Positions 27,088 to 35,341 of a stretch of 64,000 bases of DNA are shown here, piece after piece. The notes under the pieces were generated by a model. It saw only the letters and a list, made by a program, of their open reading frames with translations. It ran no database searches and was not told the DNA's origin. Position numbers and translations under genes: made by a program. Origin of the DNA: Caballeronia udeis. GTDB taxonomy: Bacteria > Pseudomonadota > Gammaproteobacteria > Burkholderiales > Burkholderiaceae. The stretch lies in assembly GCF_001544555.2 (NCBI RefSeq), contig NZ_FCOK02000006.1:62001-126000 (forward strand), given 5' to 3'. The stretch's first letter is position 1, and the number at the start of each line of letters is the position of its first letter.

Positions 27088-27561
27088 TCACTCCCACTCG
27101 GGCACGCTGTCAGGCATGCTCTTCACGACCTTTGTAACGATATAAGTAAAGTAGCGTTCGATGCCGATTTCACCTGTCAGCAAGGAGTCAATGAAGCGCT
27201 GGTAGTGATAGATGTCTCGTGACACTACATGCAGTACGTAATCCACGCCCCCGCCCGTTGCATAGCACTGCACGACTTCCGGTGCGGCCTGCATGGCCTC
27301 CTCGAAGCGGCGCATGTCTCGCTCCGTATGCCGCGCCAGCGTCACTTCCACCACGATCCGGCTCGCGTTGAGGGTCCCGACCCAGTCGAGTTCCGCACGA
27401 TAACCCTTGATGACGCCGCTCTCCTCGAGCTTGCGCACCCTTTCCCAGGTGGGTGAAATCGACAGGTTCACCTCTTCGGCTAGCTTTGATTTCGTGATGC
27501 GGCCATCGCGGGCGAGAACGCGCAGGATGGCGATGTCGTAACGGTCGAGCTTGATCACCAT
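27088..27561 (-). CDS. Lrp/AsnC-family transcriptional regulator
   Basis: The 157-residue protein has the Lrp HTH (LDRYDIAILRVLARDGRITKS, then LAEEVNLSISPTWERVRKLE) and the C-terminal RAM/ACT-like effector domain (VVEVTLARHTERDMRRFEEA, CYATGGGVDYVLHVVSRD). It would form an octamer or dimer array that responds to an amino acid or amine. It lies between the ProX-like gene (26 bp away across a small gap) and a 49-residue upstream ORF whose stop overlaps its start (TGATG). A role in regulating this amine uptake/catabolic region is likely. Confidence 0.92.
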   Translation of the reverse strand: MVIKLDRYDIAILRVLARDGRITKSKLAEEVNLSISPTWERVRKLEESGVIKGYRAELDWVGTLNASRIVVEVTLARHTERDMRRFEEAMQAAPEVVQCYATGGGVDYVLHVVSRDIYHYQRFIDSLLTGEIGIERYFTYIVTKVVKSMPDSVPEWE

Positions 27562-27710
27562 CAGGCGGCCACCGGGCTATCGCTCTCGAGGGCGTTCCCG
27601 TCGTTATGCGCGTCGAGTGTGGAGGTGTGTTTCGACAACACGATCGGGCATGCGCGTTCATCGTCATGGCCGATGAACGGTTTGGCCGGCACAACGGGTG
27701 ATGCACGCAT
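27561..27710 (-). CDS. Small 49-residue protein translationally coupled to lrp
   Basis: The frame starts MRASPVVPAKPFIGHDDERA and ends LESDSPVAA. A strong AAGGAG lies 5 bases before its ATG at 27710, and its TGA overlaps the lrp ATG as TGATG, an arrangement typical of translational coupling. There is no signal peptide or membrane segment. It contains HDDERACP with a single Cys and a His. I do not recognise the family. It could be a genuine small protein or a leader peptide controlling lrp translation. Confidence 0.5.
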   Translation of the reverse strand: MRASPVVPAKPFIGHDDERACPIVLSKHTSTLDAHNDGNALESDSPVAA

Positions 27711-27734
27711 GACTACTCCTTCACGAACAACGTT

Positions 27735-27755
27735 GGTAACCGGTAACCGGTAACC
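27735..27755. repeat. Three tandem GGTAACC heptamers
   Basis: GGTAACC occurs three times head to tail at 27735, 27742 and 27749. Each unit is itself palindromic. The array lies 25 bp upstream of the small lrp-linked ORF and 37 bp from the end of the DUF1185 gene. It could be an Lrp-type binding array or a slippage tract. Confidence 0.6.
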
Positions 27756-27791
27756 GGCCACGAGGTCCACGCCGCCAGCACGTCCCGCTGG

Positions 27792-28382
27792 TCAAGCGCC
27801 CGCTTTTTCGGCTTCCATCTCCGCCATGTCCTGGAAGCGATCGGCAATGCGCGGATGAGCACGCCCGCCATCCGCCGCACCGATCGCGATCAGGATTTCG
27901 TCGGGGCCGGGCGCATCTGCCACCTGGAACGTCGCCGTGATGAAGTGCGAACGCTTGCCCGTTTCCGACTTGTGGATCATCGGGACAGACAGGAGCGCGC
28001 CGGGAGCAGAGCGCGTGTTCGTGAAGCTGAGAAATGCGGTGCCGTTGACCGCTTCGCGGAACATGTTGCCAAAGCGAAGCGTGTGGATCAGTGCCGAGCC
28101 GTGCTCGATCTCACCGTTCACGCCTACGGTTGCTGCCTTCCCATACGCTTCGACACGATCGGCGGGCATGATGGCCACAAGCCGGCGGGTCATCTCGGCG
28201 CCCAGCACGGGAGCAAGACGCAGGATCTCCGGCCGGAGGTCTTCCACGAAGCCCTGACCTGCCCACGGATTGCGGACGATTGCCGCAACGACCACGGTCG
28301 TGATCGGCCGCTCCGCTGCCCGGCCGCCCTCGATGACGGTCTCTTCAATAAACGTCGCGATCTTGCGAATCCCAGTTTCCAT
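27792..28382 (-). CDS. DUF1185 / 'amino acid synthesis' family protein
   Basis: The 196-residue protein matches the small family annotated as amino acid synthesis (AA_synth, DUF1185): METGIRKIATFIEETVIEGG, RPITTVVVAAIVRNPWAGQ, then GKAATVGVNGEIEHGSALIHTL. The fold is thought to be a trimeric alpha/beta protein, and no reaction is established. It usually occurs in catabolic clusters with flavin reductases, luciferase-like oxygenases and aldehyde dehydrogenases, as it does here on the divergent side. It is divergent from the PucR regulator at 28550. Confidence 0.8.
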   Translation of the reverse strand: METGIRKIATFIEETVIEGGRAAERPITTVVVAAIVRNPWAGQGFVEDLRPEILRLAPVLGAEMTRRLVAIMPADRVEAYGKAATVGVNGEIEHGSALIHTLRFGNMFREAVNGTAFLSFTNTRSAPGALLSVPMIHKSETGKRSHFITATFQVADAPGPDEILIAIGAADGGRAHPRIADRFQDMAEMEAEKAGA

Positions 28383-28549
28383 TTGCGCACTCCGTTGGTT
28401 AGCGGTTGGTTATCAGTGGGTTATTGGCTCGTCCCATACGAATGCTAACGATGCGAAACGGGTGCGTCCTCCGCGTCTTCGGGGGATGAATCTTTTATTT
28501 TTTGCTACGTTATGTCGTATATTGAAAAAAGACTTTTGGACGCTTTGAC

Positions 28550-30379
28550 ATGCCAGATCAACTGTCGCGAATCATGTCGCTTCGTGATGTCGCGAGCCAA
28601 ATCAACTCGGACGGTGACCTCGATACGCTGCTGCGGGACCTCATCCAGGCGGCATGCAGGCATGGCTCGTGGGACCTGGGTGCGATCATGACCGTGGACC
28701 TCGCGCATGGTTACGCGCTGGTCACCGCGCGCCATGAGACCAACGCCATGCTGCGCCGCCCGCTGGGAGACCGCTGGGAACTGGCGACCAGTCCCGCGCT
28801 GGTTGCCTTGCAGCGTTTCGAGCCTGTGTATATCCGCGATGCACGTGAGTCCGTTGAATTCCCCGGCTATCGGCTTGAAGCTCATGAGCGCGGGTATTGC
28901 ACCGTGCTGATCTATCCCATGGCGTGCGTCGACGTGGAAGGGCGGCCCATGGTGATGTCCGTTACGTCGCGCAAGGTGGTGGATGTGTCGCCGGACGACC
29001 TCGCGTTCATGGGGATCATCGTGCATCTGGGGGCGATTGCGATTGAACGTGCGCATCGGCATCGCGCGCAGCTTGCCGCGGCCGAGCAATTGCGCCGCGT
29101 GCTGGGCGCCCAGGGTTCGCTGTTGCAGGAAGTGCTTGCCGGCGGTTCCATAGAAACCCTCACCGCGATGCTGGGCGATCTTCTTAATGCGCCTGTGCTC
29201 ATTGTCGATTTCTTCGCAAGCAGCCTGCTTGGGTCCGAGTCGCCGGTGCCGGGTGTCCATGACAACGACGCGTGGCGCCTCATGCTCGAGGGTGCAACGG
29301 GCCGTCAGATTCTTGGCGAGGTCCGGGACGCCGTGACCACACGGCGCGCCGAGACGATCACGCTGCACCTCTCCGACAAGCTTTCGCTTGACGCGCGCAT
29401 GGAGTCCCTCATGGTCGACGACGAAGCCGTTGGCGCGCTGCTGACCTTCGACAAGTCCGACGCGAATGATCTTCAGAAACTGCTTGTCGAAAGTGCGAAG
29501 TTTGCGCTGAGCGTGCAATTGATGCGCAGCGTCATACGCTTTCGCTTCGAGACGCGAACGCTCACCGAATTGTTCTTCGAAATCGTCGAGCGACGCTGGC
29601 GCGACGAGCAGGACATGCTGCGCCGCGCGCGGCGTCTCGGGCTGTCGCTCGCGGCACCCATGCGCATGCTCGTGACGGATTTCCCGGATCGCACGAACGC
29701 GTCCGCTGATCTTTCCGTCGATGGTCATCGCGCGGTCGCGTTGCTTGCTGCGCAGCAGCATATTGCGGTGCACATCGTGACGGTTGGCGGCGCGCTGGTG
29801 TGTCTCGTGCCGCAGGAAGAGGGCGTTGAACTGGACCGGGTCGCGCGACTGGCGCAGCGCGTGTCCGAGACCTTGTTCCGTTCGTTCGGCAGTGAGCCCA
29901 TCGTAGTCGTTGGCGATACCTGCGAAGGGCTCGAATCGATCGCGAAGGAATGGGAGCGCTGCTGGCGCATGATCCGGGTTGCCCGCACATTCGGCAGGCG
30001 GGGCGCGATGACCGTCCCCGACTTCGGGCCGTTGCCCATGCTGATAGGCGCGGCTGACTCGGCCGACGTACGCAGCTTCATCGACGGCGCCATAGGACGC
30101 GTAGTGGAGCACGACAAGAAGCACAAGTCGGCTTACCTCGAAACCCTGGCGGCCTATGTTCGCTCGGGTTGCCGCAGTCAGCATTGCGCCGATGCGATGG
30201 ACCTTCACGTGACGACCTTGCGATACCGCTTGTCGAGGATCTCGGACCTGTTTGGCATCCAGGTCGAAACGCCGGAGCAGCGTTTCGCGATCGAGCTTGC
30301 ATTGCAACTGCACAGCTTGGTCGAGAGCAGCATACCGTCCGCGAAGCACGCGAAGCCGATCCCCCGAATGAGAGGTTAA
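28550..30379 (+). CDS. PucR/CdaR-type regulator with N-terminal GAF domain
   Basis: The 609-residue protein has an N-terminal GAF-like sensory region (about 15-180: TLLRDLIQAACRHGSWDLGAIM, then YCTVLIYPM). It has a long middle region and a C-terminal PucR HTH (YLETLAAYVRSGCRSQHCADAMDLHVTTLRYRL, near residues 525-560). This layout is used by activators of amine, purine and aromatic catabolism. It starts 167 bp from the divergent DUF1185 gene and about 90 bp before the flavin reductase operon, so it probably controls both. The effector is unknown. Length is long for the family because of the extra GAF. Confidence 0.85.
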   Translation: MPDQLSRIMSLRDVASQINSDGDLDTLLRDLIQAACRHGSWDLGAIMTVDLAHGYALVTARHETNAMLRRPLGDRWELATSPALVALQRFEPVYIRDARESVEFPGYRLEAHERGYCTVLIYPMACVDVEGRPMVMSVTSRKVVDVSPDDLAFMGIIVHLGAIAIERAHRHRAQLAAAEQLRRVLGAQGSLLQEVLAGGSIETLTAMLGDLLNAPVLIVDFFASSLLGSESPVPGVHDNDAWRLMLEGATGRQILGEVRDAVTTRRAETITLHLSDKLSLDARMESLMVDDEAVGALLTFDKSDANDLQKLLVESAKFALSVQLMRSVIRFRFETRTLTELFFEIVERRWRDEQDMLRRARRLGLSLAAPMRMLVTDFPDRTNASADLSVDGHRAVALLAAQQHIAVHIVTVGGALVCLVPQEEGVELDRVARLAQRVSETLFRSFGSEPIVVVGDTCEGLESIAKEWERCWRMIRVARTFGRRGAMTVPDFGPLPMLIGAADSADVRSFIDGAIGRVVEHDKKHKSAYLETLAAYVRSGCRSQHCADAMDLHVTTLRYRLSRISDLFGIQVETPEQRFAIELALQLHSLVESSIPSAKHAKPIPRMRG

Positions 30380-30471
30380 TTAGGCTCGAACGTCCTTCGG
30401 TCCATCGGAAGAAACCTTTTTTTGCATGGCTTAACTTAGACGTCAACGTAACGACGTTCGAGGTAAAGACC

Positions 30472-31461
30472 ATGCAAGCCGAAGTTTCAGACAAACCTGT
30501 CGCCGTTGATCCGGTGGCCTTGCGCCGGGCGTTCGGCACCTTCGTGACGGGGGTGACGGTCATTACCACCCGTGACGCCGAAGGCCGTCCGCGCGGCATG
30601 ACGGCAAACTCGTTCACGTCGGTGTCGCTCGATCCGCCGCTTCTGCTCGTATGCGTAGGAAAGGGCGCTTCGAGTTTTCCTGTCTTTCAGGATACCGATC
30701 ACTTCGCTGTCAATCTGCTGCACGAAGCGCAGACCGACGTCTCCAATCTGTTCGCCTCCAAATCCGCCGACAAATTCGCTGCCGTCAGCCATGACGGCGT
30801 TCACACCGGCGCCCCGGTGCTGACGGAATGCCTGACGTGGTTCGACTGCACGGTCCATGACCGGGTCGATGCAGGGGACCACACGATCCTCATCGGCCGG
30901 GTCCAGGCCTTTGGAACCAGTCCCTCCGCGCCGCTGGGTTTTTGCCGTGGCCGCTACGCGCAAGTCAAGAATCCGTTGCCGCCAGGCTGGCTCTCATCGC
31001 ACAACATGATCGTCGGTTATCTCATCGAGGCGGAAGGATCGCTGCTGCTGGCAAGCGACGGCAAGAACGGCTGGACGCTGCCCAGTGCACCCCACCGGCT
31101 CGTCAATGGCCGGCTTCCTATTGCGGGAGGAGACGACCTGGAATTGCTGCCCGACGATACGTTCCTCTATTCCGTCTTCGACGCAGCCGGCAGCGACTCC
31201 GGTTACCTGATCTATCGCGCGCGGCTGGCGCTGCCGCGTGCGGCTTGCGAGATCCCCGAAAACTTCTGCTTCTTCCCGCTCGATCAGCTTCCATACGACG
31301 ACATTCCGACGACGGAAATACGCGGAATGCTGCGGCGTTATGTGACCGAGAGCGCGGGCGGACGGTTCGGCATTTACATGGATTCACACGATGGCGGCCG
31401 TGTCGCGATGGTGAGCGCAGCGCAGCCGCACATGCAGCATTTGCAGCATTCGCAACCTTGA
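30472..31461 (+). CDS. Flavin reductase fused to a C-terminal NUDIX-like domain
   Basis: Residues 1-165 form a flavin reductase of the HpaC/Fre-like FMN-binding family: ALRRAFGTFVTGVTVITT, GMTANSFTSVSLDPPLLLVC, DHFAVNLL. It supplies reduced flavin to a partner oxygenase, most likely the luciferase-like protein at 33030. Residues 170-329 (NMIVGYLIEAEGSLLLAS, YLIYRARLALP, CFFPLDQLP) resemble a NUDIX-type domain, but an intact Nudix box (GX5EX7REUXEEXGU) is not visible, so it may be regulatory. ATG 30472 is the first in-frame start after a PucR stop and fits the domain. It is the first gene of the operon that runs to 38613. Confidence 0.8.
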   Translation: MQAEVSDKPVAVDPVALRRAFGTFVTGVTVITTRDAEGRPRGMTANSFTSVSLDPPLLLVCVGKGASSFPVFQDTDHFAVNLLHEAQTDVSNLFASKSADKFAAVSHDGVHTGAPVLTECLTWFDCTVHDRVDAGDHTILIGRVQAFGTSPSAPLGFCRGRYAQVKNPLPPGWLSSHNMIVGYLIEAEGSLLLASDGKNGWTLPSAPHRLVNGRLPIAGGDDLELLPDDTFLYSVFDAAGSDSGYLIYRARLALPRAACEIPENFCFFPLDQLPYDDIPTTEIRGMLRRYVTESAGGRFGIYMDSHDGGRVAMVSAAQPHMQHLQHSQP

Positions 31462-31474
31462 GTCTGGAAAGGAC

Positions 31475-32989
31475 ATGATGAAAACGACAGTCGAAAGCTT
31501 GCAGGGATCGAGACAGAATCTGTTCATCCATGGAGAGTTCACGCCGCCGCGCAGCGGCCAGTATGTATCCAGTTATGACCCCACGACGGCGCAGCCCTGG
31601 TATGAGTTTGCGCAGGCGAATGCCGAGGACGTGGATGCCGCCGTGCGTTCCGCGCAAGCCGCATTGAAGAACCCGGCGTGGCGCCGGATCACGCAGACCG
31701 ATCGCGGCAAACTGGTGCGCCGTCTTGCCGACCTCGTGCTCGCTAACGCCGACGAACTGGCGCTGATCGAATGCCGCGACAACGGCAAGCTCATCAAGGA
31801 AATGCGCGCGCAGATGCGGGCTATCCCTGACTCGTATCTCTACTTCGCCGGAATGGCCGACAAGCTTCAGGGCGACACGATTCCCGTCAACAAGCTCGAC
31901 ACGCTGAACTTCAATCTGCGTGAACCGATAGGCGTGGTCGGGATGATCATCCCGTGGAATTCGCCGCTGATGATGCTCACGGGCACGCTCGCGCCGTGCC
32001 TCGCGATAGGCAATACGGTCGTCGTGAAACCCTCCGAACATGCGACGGCTTCAACGCTCGCGCTCGCCGAACTGGCGATTGAGGCAGGCTTTCCGCCGGG
32101 CGTGTTCAACGTAGTCACCGGCGACGGTGCAACCACGGGCGACGCGCTCACGCGCCATCCCGGCATCGCCAAATTTGTCTTCACCGGCAGCACGGTGACC
32201 GGCCGCAAGATTGCCGGCAATGCGGCCGAAAATCTCGTCCCCTGCCAGATGGAACTGGGCGGCAAGTCGCCGCACGTCGTGTTCTCGGATGTCGACGTGG
32301 ATCGCGCGGTGAACGGTGTTGTATCGGGCATCTTTGCGGCGGCCGGACAGACCTGTGTGGCGGGGTCGCGATGCTTTGTGGAAGCAAGTGTGTATGAGCG
32401 GTTTGTGGAGGCGCTGGTTGAGCGTACGAAGCGAGTGAAGGTCGGACACCCGATGGCCGACGACACCGACATCGGCCCGCTCGCGCTCGCGAGCCAGCTC
32501 GACAAGGTAGTGGGCTACGTAGCTTCCGGCGTGCACGAAGGCGCGAAGATCGCGGTCGGCGGGGGCCAGCCAAAAGACCCGGCCTTATCGCGCGGCTGGT
32601 ACTTCGAGCCAACCGTGATGACGCAGGCTCGCAACGAGATGCGCTTCATGCAGGAGGAGATTTTCGGGCCTGTCGTGGGCGTGGTTCCGTTCAACACGGA
32701 AGAGGAACTCATCGCGCTCGCCAACGATACCGAATACGGCCTGGCCGCCGGCATCTGGACTCAGAACATCGACCGCGCCCTGCGCTTTGCGCGCGACATA
32801 GAGGCGGGCACGGTCTGGGTCAACACCTATCGCTCGGCGGCTTACATGTCCGCTAACGGTGGCACCAAACGAAGCGGTTACGGCCGTCGCGGCGGTTTCG
32901 AAGTGATGCGTGAGTTCTCGCGCCTGAAGAACGTCGTGATTGACTACTCGGGCGCCATGCAGGACCCGTTCGTCATTCGTCTGCGCTAA
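31475..32989 (+). CDS. NAD(P)-dependent aldehyde dehydrogenase
   Basis: The 504-residue protein has the full aldehyde dehydrogenase signature: PWNSPLMMLTGTLAPCL near 168, the catalytic Glu in MELGGKSP (near 262), the catalytic Cys in GQTCVAGSR (near 297), and EIFGPVVGVVPF near 397. It oxidises an aldehyde to an acid in the cytoplasm. It follows the flavin reductase by 13 bp and precedes the luciferase-like oxygenase by 40 bp, so it likely oxidises an aldehyde released by that oxygenase. Substrate cannot be assigned. Confidence 0.92.
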   Translation: MMKTTVESLQGSRQNLFIHGEFTPPRSGQYVSSYDPTTAQPWYEFAQANAEDVDAAVRSAQAALKNPAWRRITQTDRGKLVRRLADLVLANADELALIECRDNGKLIKEMRAQMRAIPDSYLYFAGMADKLQGDTIPVNKLDTLNFNLREPIGVVGMIIPWNSPLMMLTGTLAPCLAIGNTVVVKPSEHATASTLALAELAIEAGFPPGVFNVVTGDGATTGDALTRHPGIAKFVFTGSTVTGRKIAGNAAENLVPCQMELGGKSPHVVFSDVDVDRAVNGVVSGIFAAAGQTCVAGSRCFVEASVYERFVEALVERTKRVKVGHPMADDTDIGPLALASQLDKVVGYVASGVHEGAKIAVGGGQPKDPALSRGWYFEPTVMTQARNEMRFMQEEIFGPVVGVVPFNTEEELIALANDTEYGLAAGIWTQNIDRALRFARDIEAGTVWVNTYRSAAYMSANGGTKRSGYGRRGGFEVMREFSRLKNVVIDYSGAMQDPFVIRLR

Positions 32990-33029
32990 GCCAGACGCTT
33001 GCAAAAAATCCAATAGAGAGAGACTCACC

Positions 33030-34130
33030 ATGAAATTTGCCATCTCAATCAGCATGGAGCGGTTTTCGCCGACCGATTTAATGTCGGACGCCATGTCCAA
33101 TATGCTGACGCTGGCTCGCATCGCCGATGAAGGCGGTTTCGAGACGCTCTGGACTGCCGAGCATCACACCATCGAGTGCACGGTTTCGCCTAATCCGTTC
33201 ACTATCCTCACGTGGTTGTCCCAGCACACGCAGCGCATCAGGCTCGGAACGGCGACGCTGGTGGCCCCGTACTGGTCACCGATCCGGCTCGCCGGCGAAG
33301 CGGCCATGTGCGACCACCTGACCGGTGGGCGCCTCGAATTCGGGATTGCACGCGGGGCGTACCAGTACGAATTCGATCGCATGGCCGGCGGCATTCCTCA
33401 GCAGGAGGGCGTAGGGTATATGAAGGAGCTCGTGCCGGCCGTGCAGAAGCTCTGGGCAGGCGACTATGCCCATGACGGCCACTACTGGAAGTTTCCGCTT
33501 GCGACTTCCGTGCCCAAGCCGCTGCAGCAACCTCATCCGCCCATCTGGGTCGCCACGCGCGACCCCGGCAGTTTCGACTGGGCGGTGGGTATTGGCGCGA
33601 ACATCTTGTCTACTCCGCTGTCCGCGCCGCCGGCCGAAGTCGCGGTGCTGGGCGAGAAGTTCCGCAAGGCGGTGGCCGACCATCCCGAGCATCCACGCCC
33701 GCGTTTCATGATGCAGCGGCGCACCTGTGTCTACGACCGCCCTGATGACTGGGAAACCGCTGTGCGCCACAGCGTGGATTATGGCCGCACCTTTGAAAAC
33801 CTGATGCGGAACATCGGCACTGTGAAGGACGGTTTCCCTGAGCCCGTGCCTTACGAGACGGTGGCCAATCGTGCCAACTACGATCCCGCCAACATTCGCG
33901 ACAACCTGATGTTCGGCACGCCGGACGAGGTGATCCGGAAGCTGCAGGTGTATGAAGATCAGGGCGTCGATCAATACTGCCTGGGCCTCTCGTTCAATCT
34001 CCCGTTCGAGCTGCAGGTCAAGACGCTGCGCCTCTTTATAGACGAAGTGATGCCGCATTTTGCTGCCCGCGACGGTGCCCGTGAAGGGGATTCGCGGGGC
34101 GAGCCAAGCGTCGCGGCCGCGGGGTACTGA
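33030..34130 (+). CDS. Luciferase-like (LLM class) flavin-dependent monooxygenase
   Basis: The 366-residue protein has the bacterial luciferase TIM-barrel layout: MKFAISISMERF, LARIADEGGFETLWTAEHH, RIRLGTATLVAPYWSPIRLAGEAAM, DHLTGGRLEFGIARGAYQYEFDRM. The WTAEHH and GRLEFG segments are typical of group-C flavin monooxygenases that use reduced FMN from a separate reductase, here probably the protein at 30472. It would oxygenate a small carbon-nitrogen or carbon-sulfur substrate. ATG 33030 is the start that fits the family; the earlier frame overlaps the aldehyde dehydrogenase gene. Confidence 0.9.
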   Translation: MKFAISISMERFSPTDLMSDAMSNMLTLARIADEGGFETLWTAEHHTIECTVSPNPFTILTWLSQHTQRIRLGTATLVAPYWSPIRLAGEAAMCDHLTGGRLEFGIARGAYQYEFDRMAGGIPQQEGVGYMKELVPAVQKLWAGDYAHDGHYWKFPLATSVPKPLQQPHPPIWVATRDPGSFDWAVGIGANILSTPLSAPPAEVAVLGEKFRKAVADHPEHPRPRFMMQRRTCVYDRPDDWETAVRHSVDYGRTFENLMRNIGTVKDGFPEPVPYETVANRANYDPANIRDNLMFGTPDEVIRKLQVYEDQGVDQYCLGLSFNLPFELQVKTLRLFIDEVMPHFAARDGAREGDSRGEPSVAAAGY

Positions 34131-34133
34131 GCC

Positions 34134-34988
34134 ATGGACGGTGCCAGGACTTCAACGACGCAAACGCCCGGTGACCGCACGTTCAGCGGCCGTGGCGTGG
34201 CGCTGAATTATCGGCTTCAGGGTGAGGGTCCGCGCTCGCTGGTCTGCATTCACGGCGTGGGTTCGAGCCTCGAAGCGTGGGAGGGCGTCGCCGCAAAACT
34301 CGACGACACCTTCCGCATCCTGACACTGGACCTGCGGGGTCACGGACGCTCATCGCTGGTGAAGGGCCGCTATGAGATCGATGATTTCGTCGGGGACGTG
34401 CTGGCTCTCGCTGACCATGTCGGCTTCAACACATTCGACCTCGCCGGCTTCTCGCTCGGTGGCCTGATTGCACAGCGGATGGCGCTCACGCATGCACCGC
34501 GCCTGAGGAAGCTCGTGTTGCTGGCCACTGTCGCGGGCCGTACGCCCGAGGAGCGTGAGCGGGTCGCAGCACGGCTTGCTGCACTGCAAGCCGGCGACCG
34601 GGGCTCGCACTACGATGCGTCGGTGTCGCGCTGGCTTACCGAAGGGTTCCAGCAGCGTCATCCCGAGCTGGTCGCGCGCATGCGCCAGCGCAATGCCGAG
34701 AACGATCCCGATTGCTACGCGTCGGCTTACCGCGTGCTGGCGCAAACGGACTTCGGCGGACTCGTCGACCAGATCAGCGTACCGACCCTGATCGCGACAG
34801 GAGAGGAGGACCAGGGCTCCAATCCGCGCATGGCGCACTTCATGCACCAGCGCATTCCCGGCTCGCAACTCGAGATCCTGCCCGGCCTGAGGCATTCGAT
34901 CCTGATCGAGGCACCGGATCTCGTCGCGACGCTTTTACGCCGCTTTCTGGCGGGGGATGATGAGATGCGTGAGGAGGCGGGCCGATGA
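34134..34988 (+). CDS. Alpha/beta hydrolase
   Basis: The 284-residue protein has the oxyanion HG segment VCIHGVGSSLEAW, DLRGHGRS, the nucleophile elbow GFSLGGL (Ser near residue 104) and a C-terminal LRHSIL with the catalytic His. The acid is likely in VPTLIATGEEDQG. These fit esterases, carbon-carbon hydrolases and lactonases of about 280 residues. Stop and start overlap the NIPSNAP gene by 4 bp (ATGA). Its place after an oxygenase suggests it hydrolyses an ester, lactone or amide intermediate. Confidence 0.88.
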   Translation: MDGARTSTTQTPGDRTFSGRGVALNYRLQGEGPRSLVCIHGVGSSLEAWEGVAAKLDDTFRILTLDLRGHGRSSLVKGRYEIDDFVGDVLALADHVGFNTFDLAGFSLGGLIAQRMALTHAPRLRKLVLLATVAGRTPEERERVAARLAALQAGDRGSHYDASVSRWLTEGFQQRHPELVARMRQRNAENDPDCYASAYRVLAQTDFGGLVDQISVPTLIATGEEDQGSNPRMAHFMHQRIPGSQLEILPGLRHSILIEAPDLVATLLRRFLAGDDEMREEAGR

Positions 34989-35341
34989 TTGTCGAAGAGC
35001 GGATCTACCGGATCAGGAACGGTCGCATGGGCCGGTATCTTCAACTTGTGCGGGAAGAAGGGCTGGCGATCCAGCAGCCGATCCTGGGTGGTCTCGTGGG
35101 ATATTTCACAACGGAGATTGGTCCATTGAGCCAGGTGACGCATCTGTGGGCTTACGCAGACCTTCAGGATCGGGCGCGCCGCCGTCAGCAACTGGCGGAC
35201 GATCCCAGATGGCAGGCTTTCCTGCCCAAGCTGTCAGAGAACATCGAGCAGGCGGAAAACAGGATTCTCGTGCCGACGGACTTTTCACCGTTGCTGCATC
35301 TGTCCCGTTCCGCAGGCTCTCAAGAGGAGAAGAGGCTATGA
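34985..35341 (+). CDS. NIPSNAP family protein
   Basis: The 118-residue protein has the NIPSNAP ferredoxin-like pattern: EERIYRIRNGRMGRYLQL, LGGLVGYFTTEIGPLSQV, HLWAYADLQDRARRRQQLADDP. Function in bacteria is not defined; members occur in catabolic operons and may act as dimeric small enzymes or chaperones. It overlaps the hydrolase upstream and the ProV-like gene downstream, tying transport and catabolism into one transcript. Confidence 0.85.
   Translation: MIVEERIYRIRNGRMGRYLQLVREEGLAIQQPILGGLVGYFTTEIGPLSQVTHLWAYADLQDRARRRQQLADDPRWQAFLPKLSENIEQAENRILVPTDFSPLLHLSRSAGSQEEKRL

Noticed and set aside
27735..27755. Start of a CRISPR array or satellite
   Set aside because: Only three 7-bp units without spacers; no cas genes in the window.
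28505..30349. Long reverse-strand open frame of over 600 codons opposite the PucR-type gene
   Set aside because: It is the antisense shadow of a high-G+C gene. It has no domain pattern, and the forward frame has a clear GAF/PucR structure.
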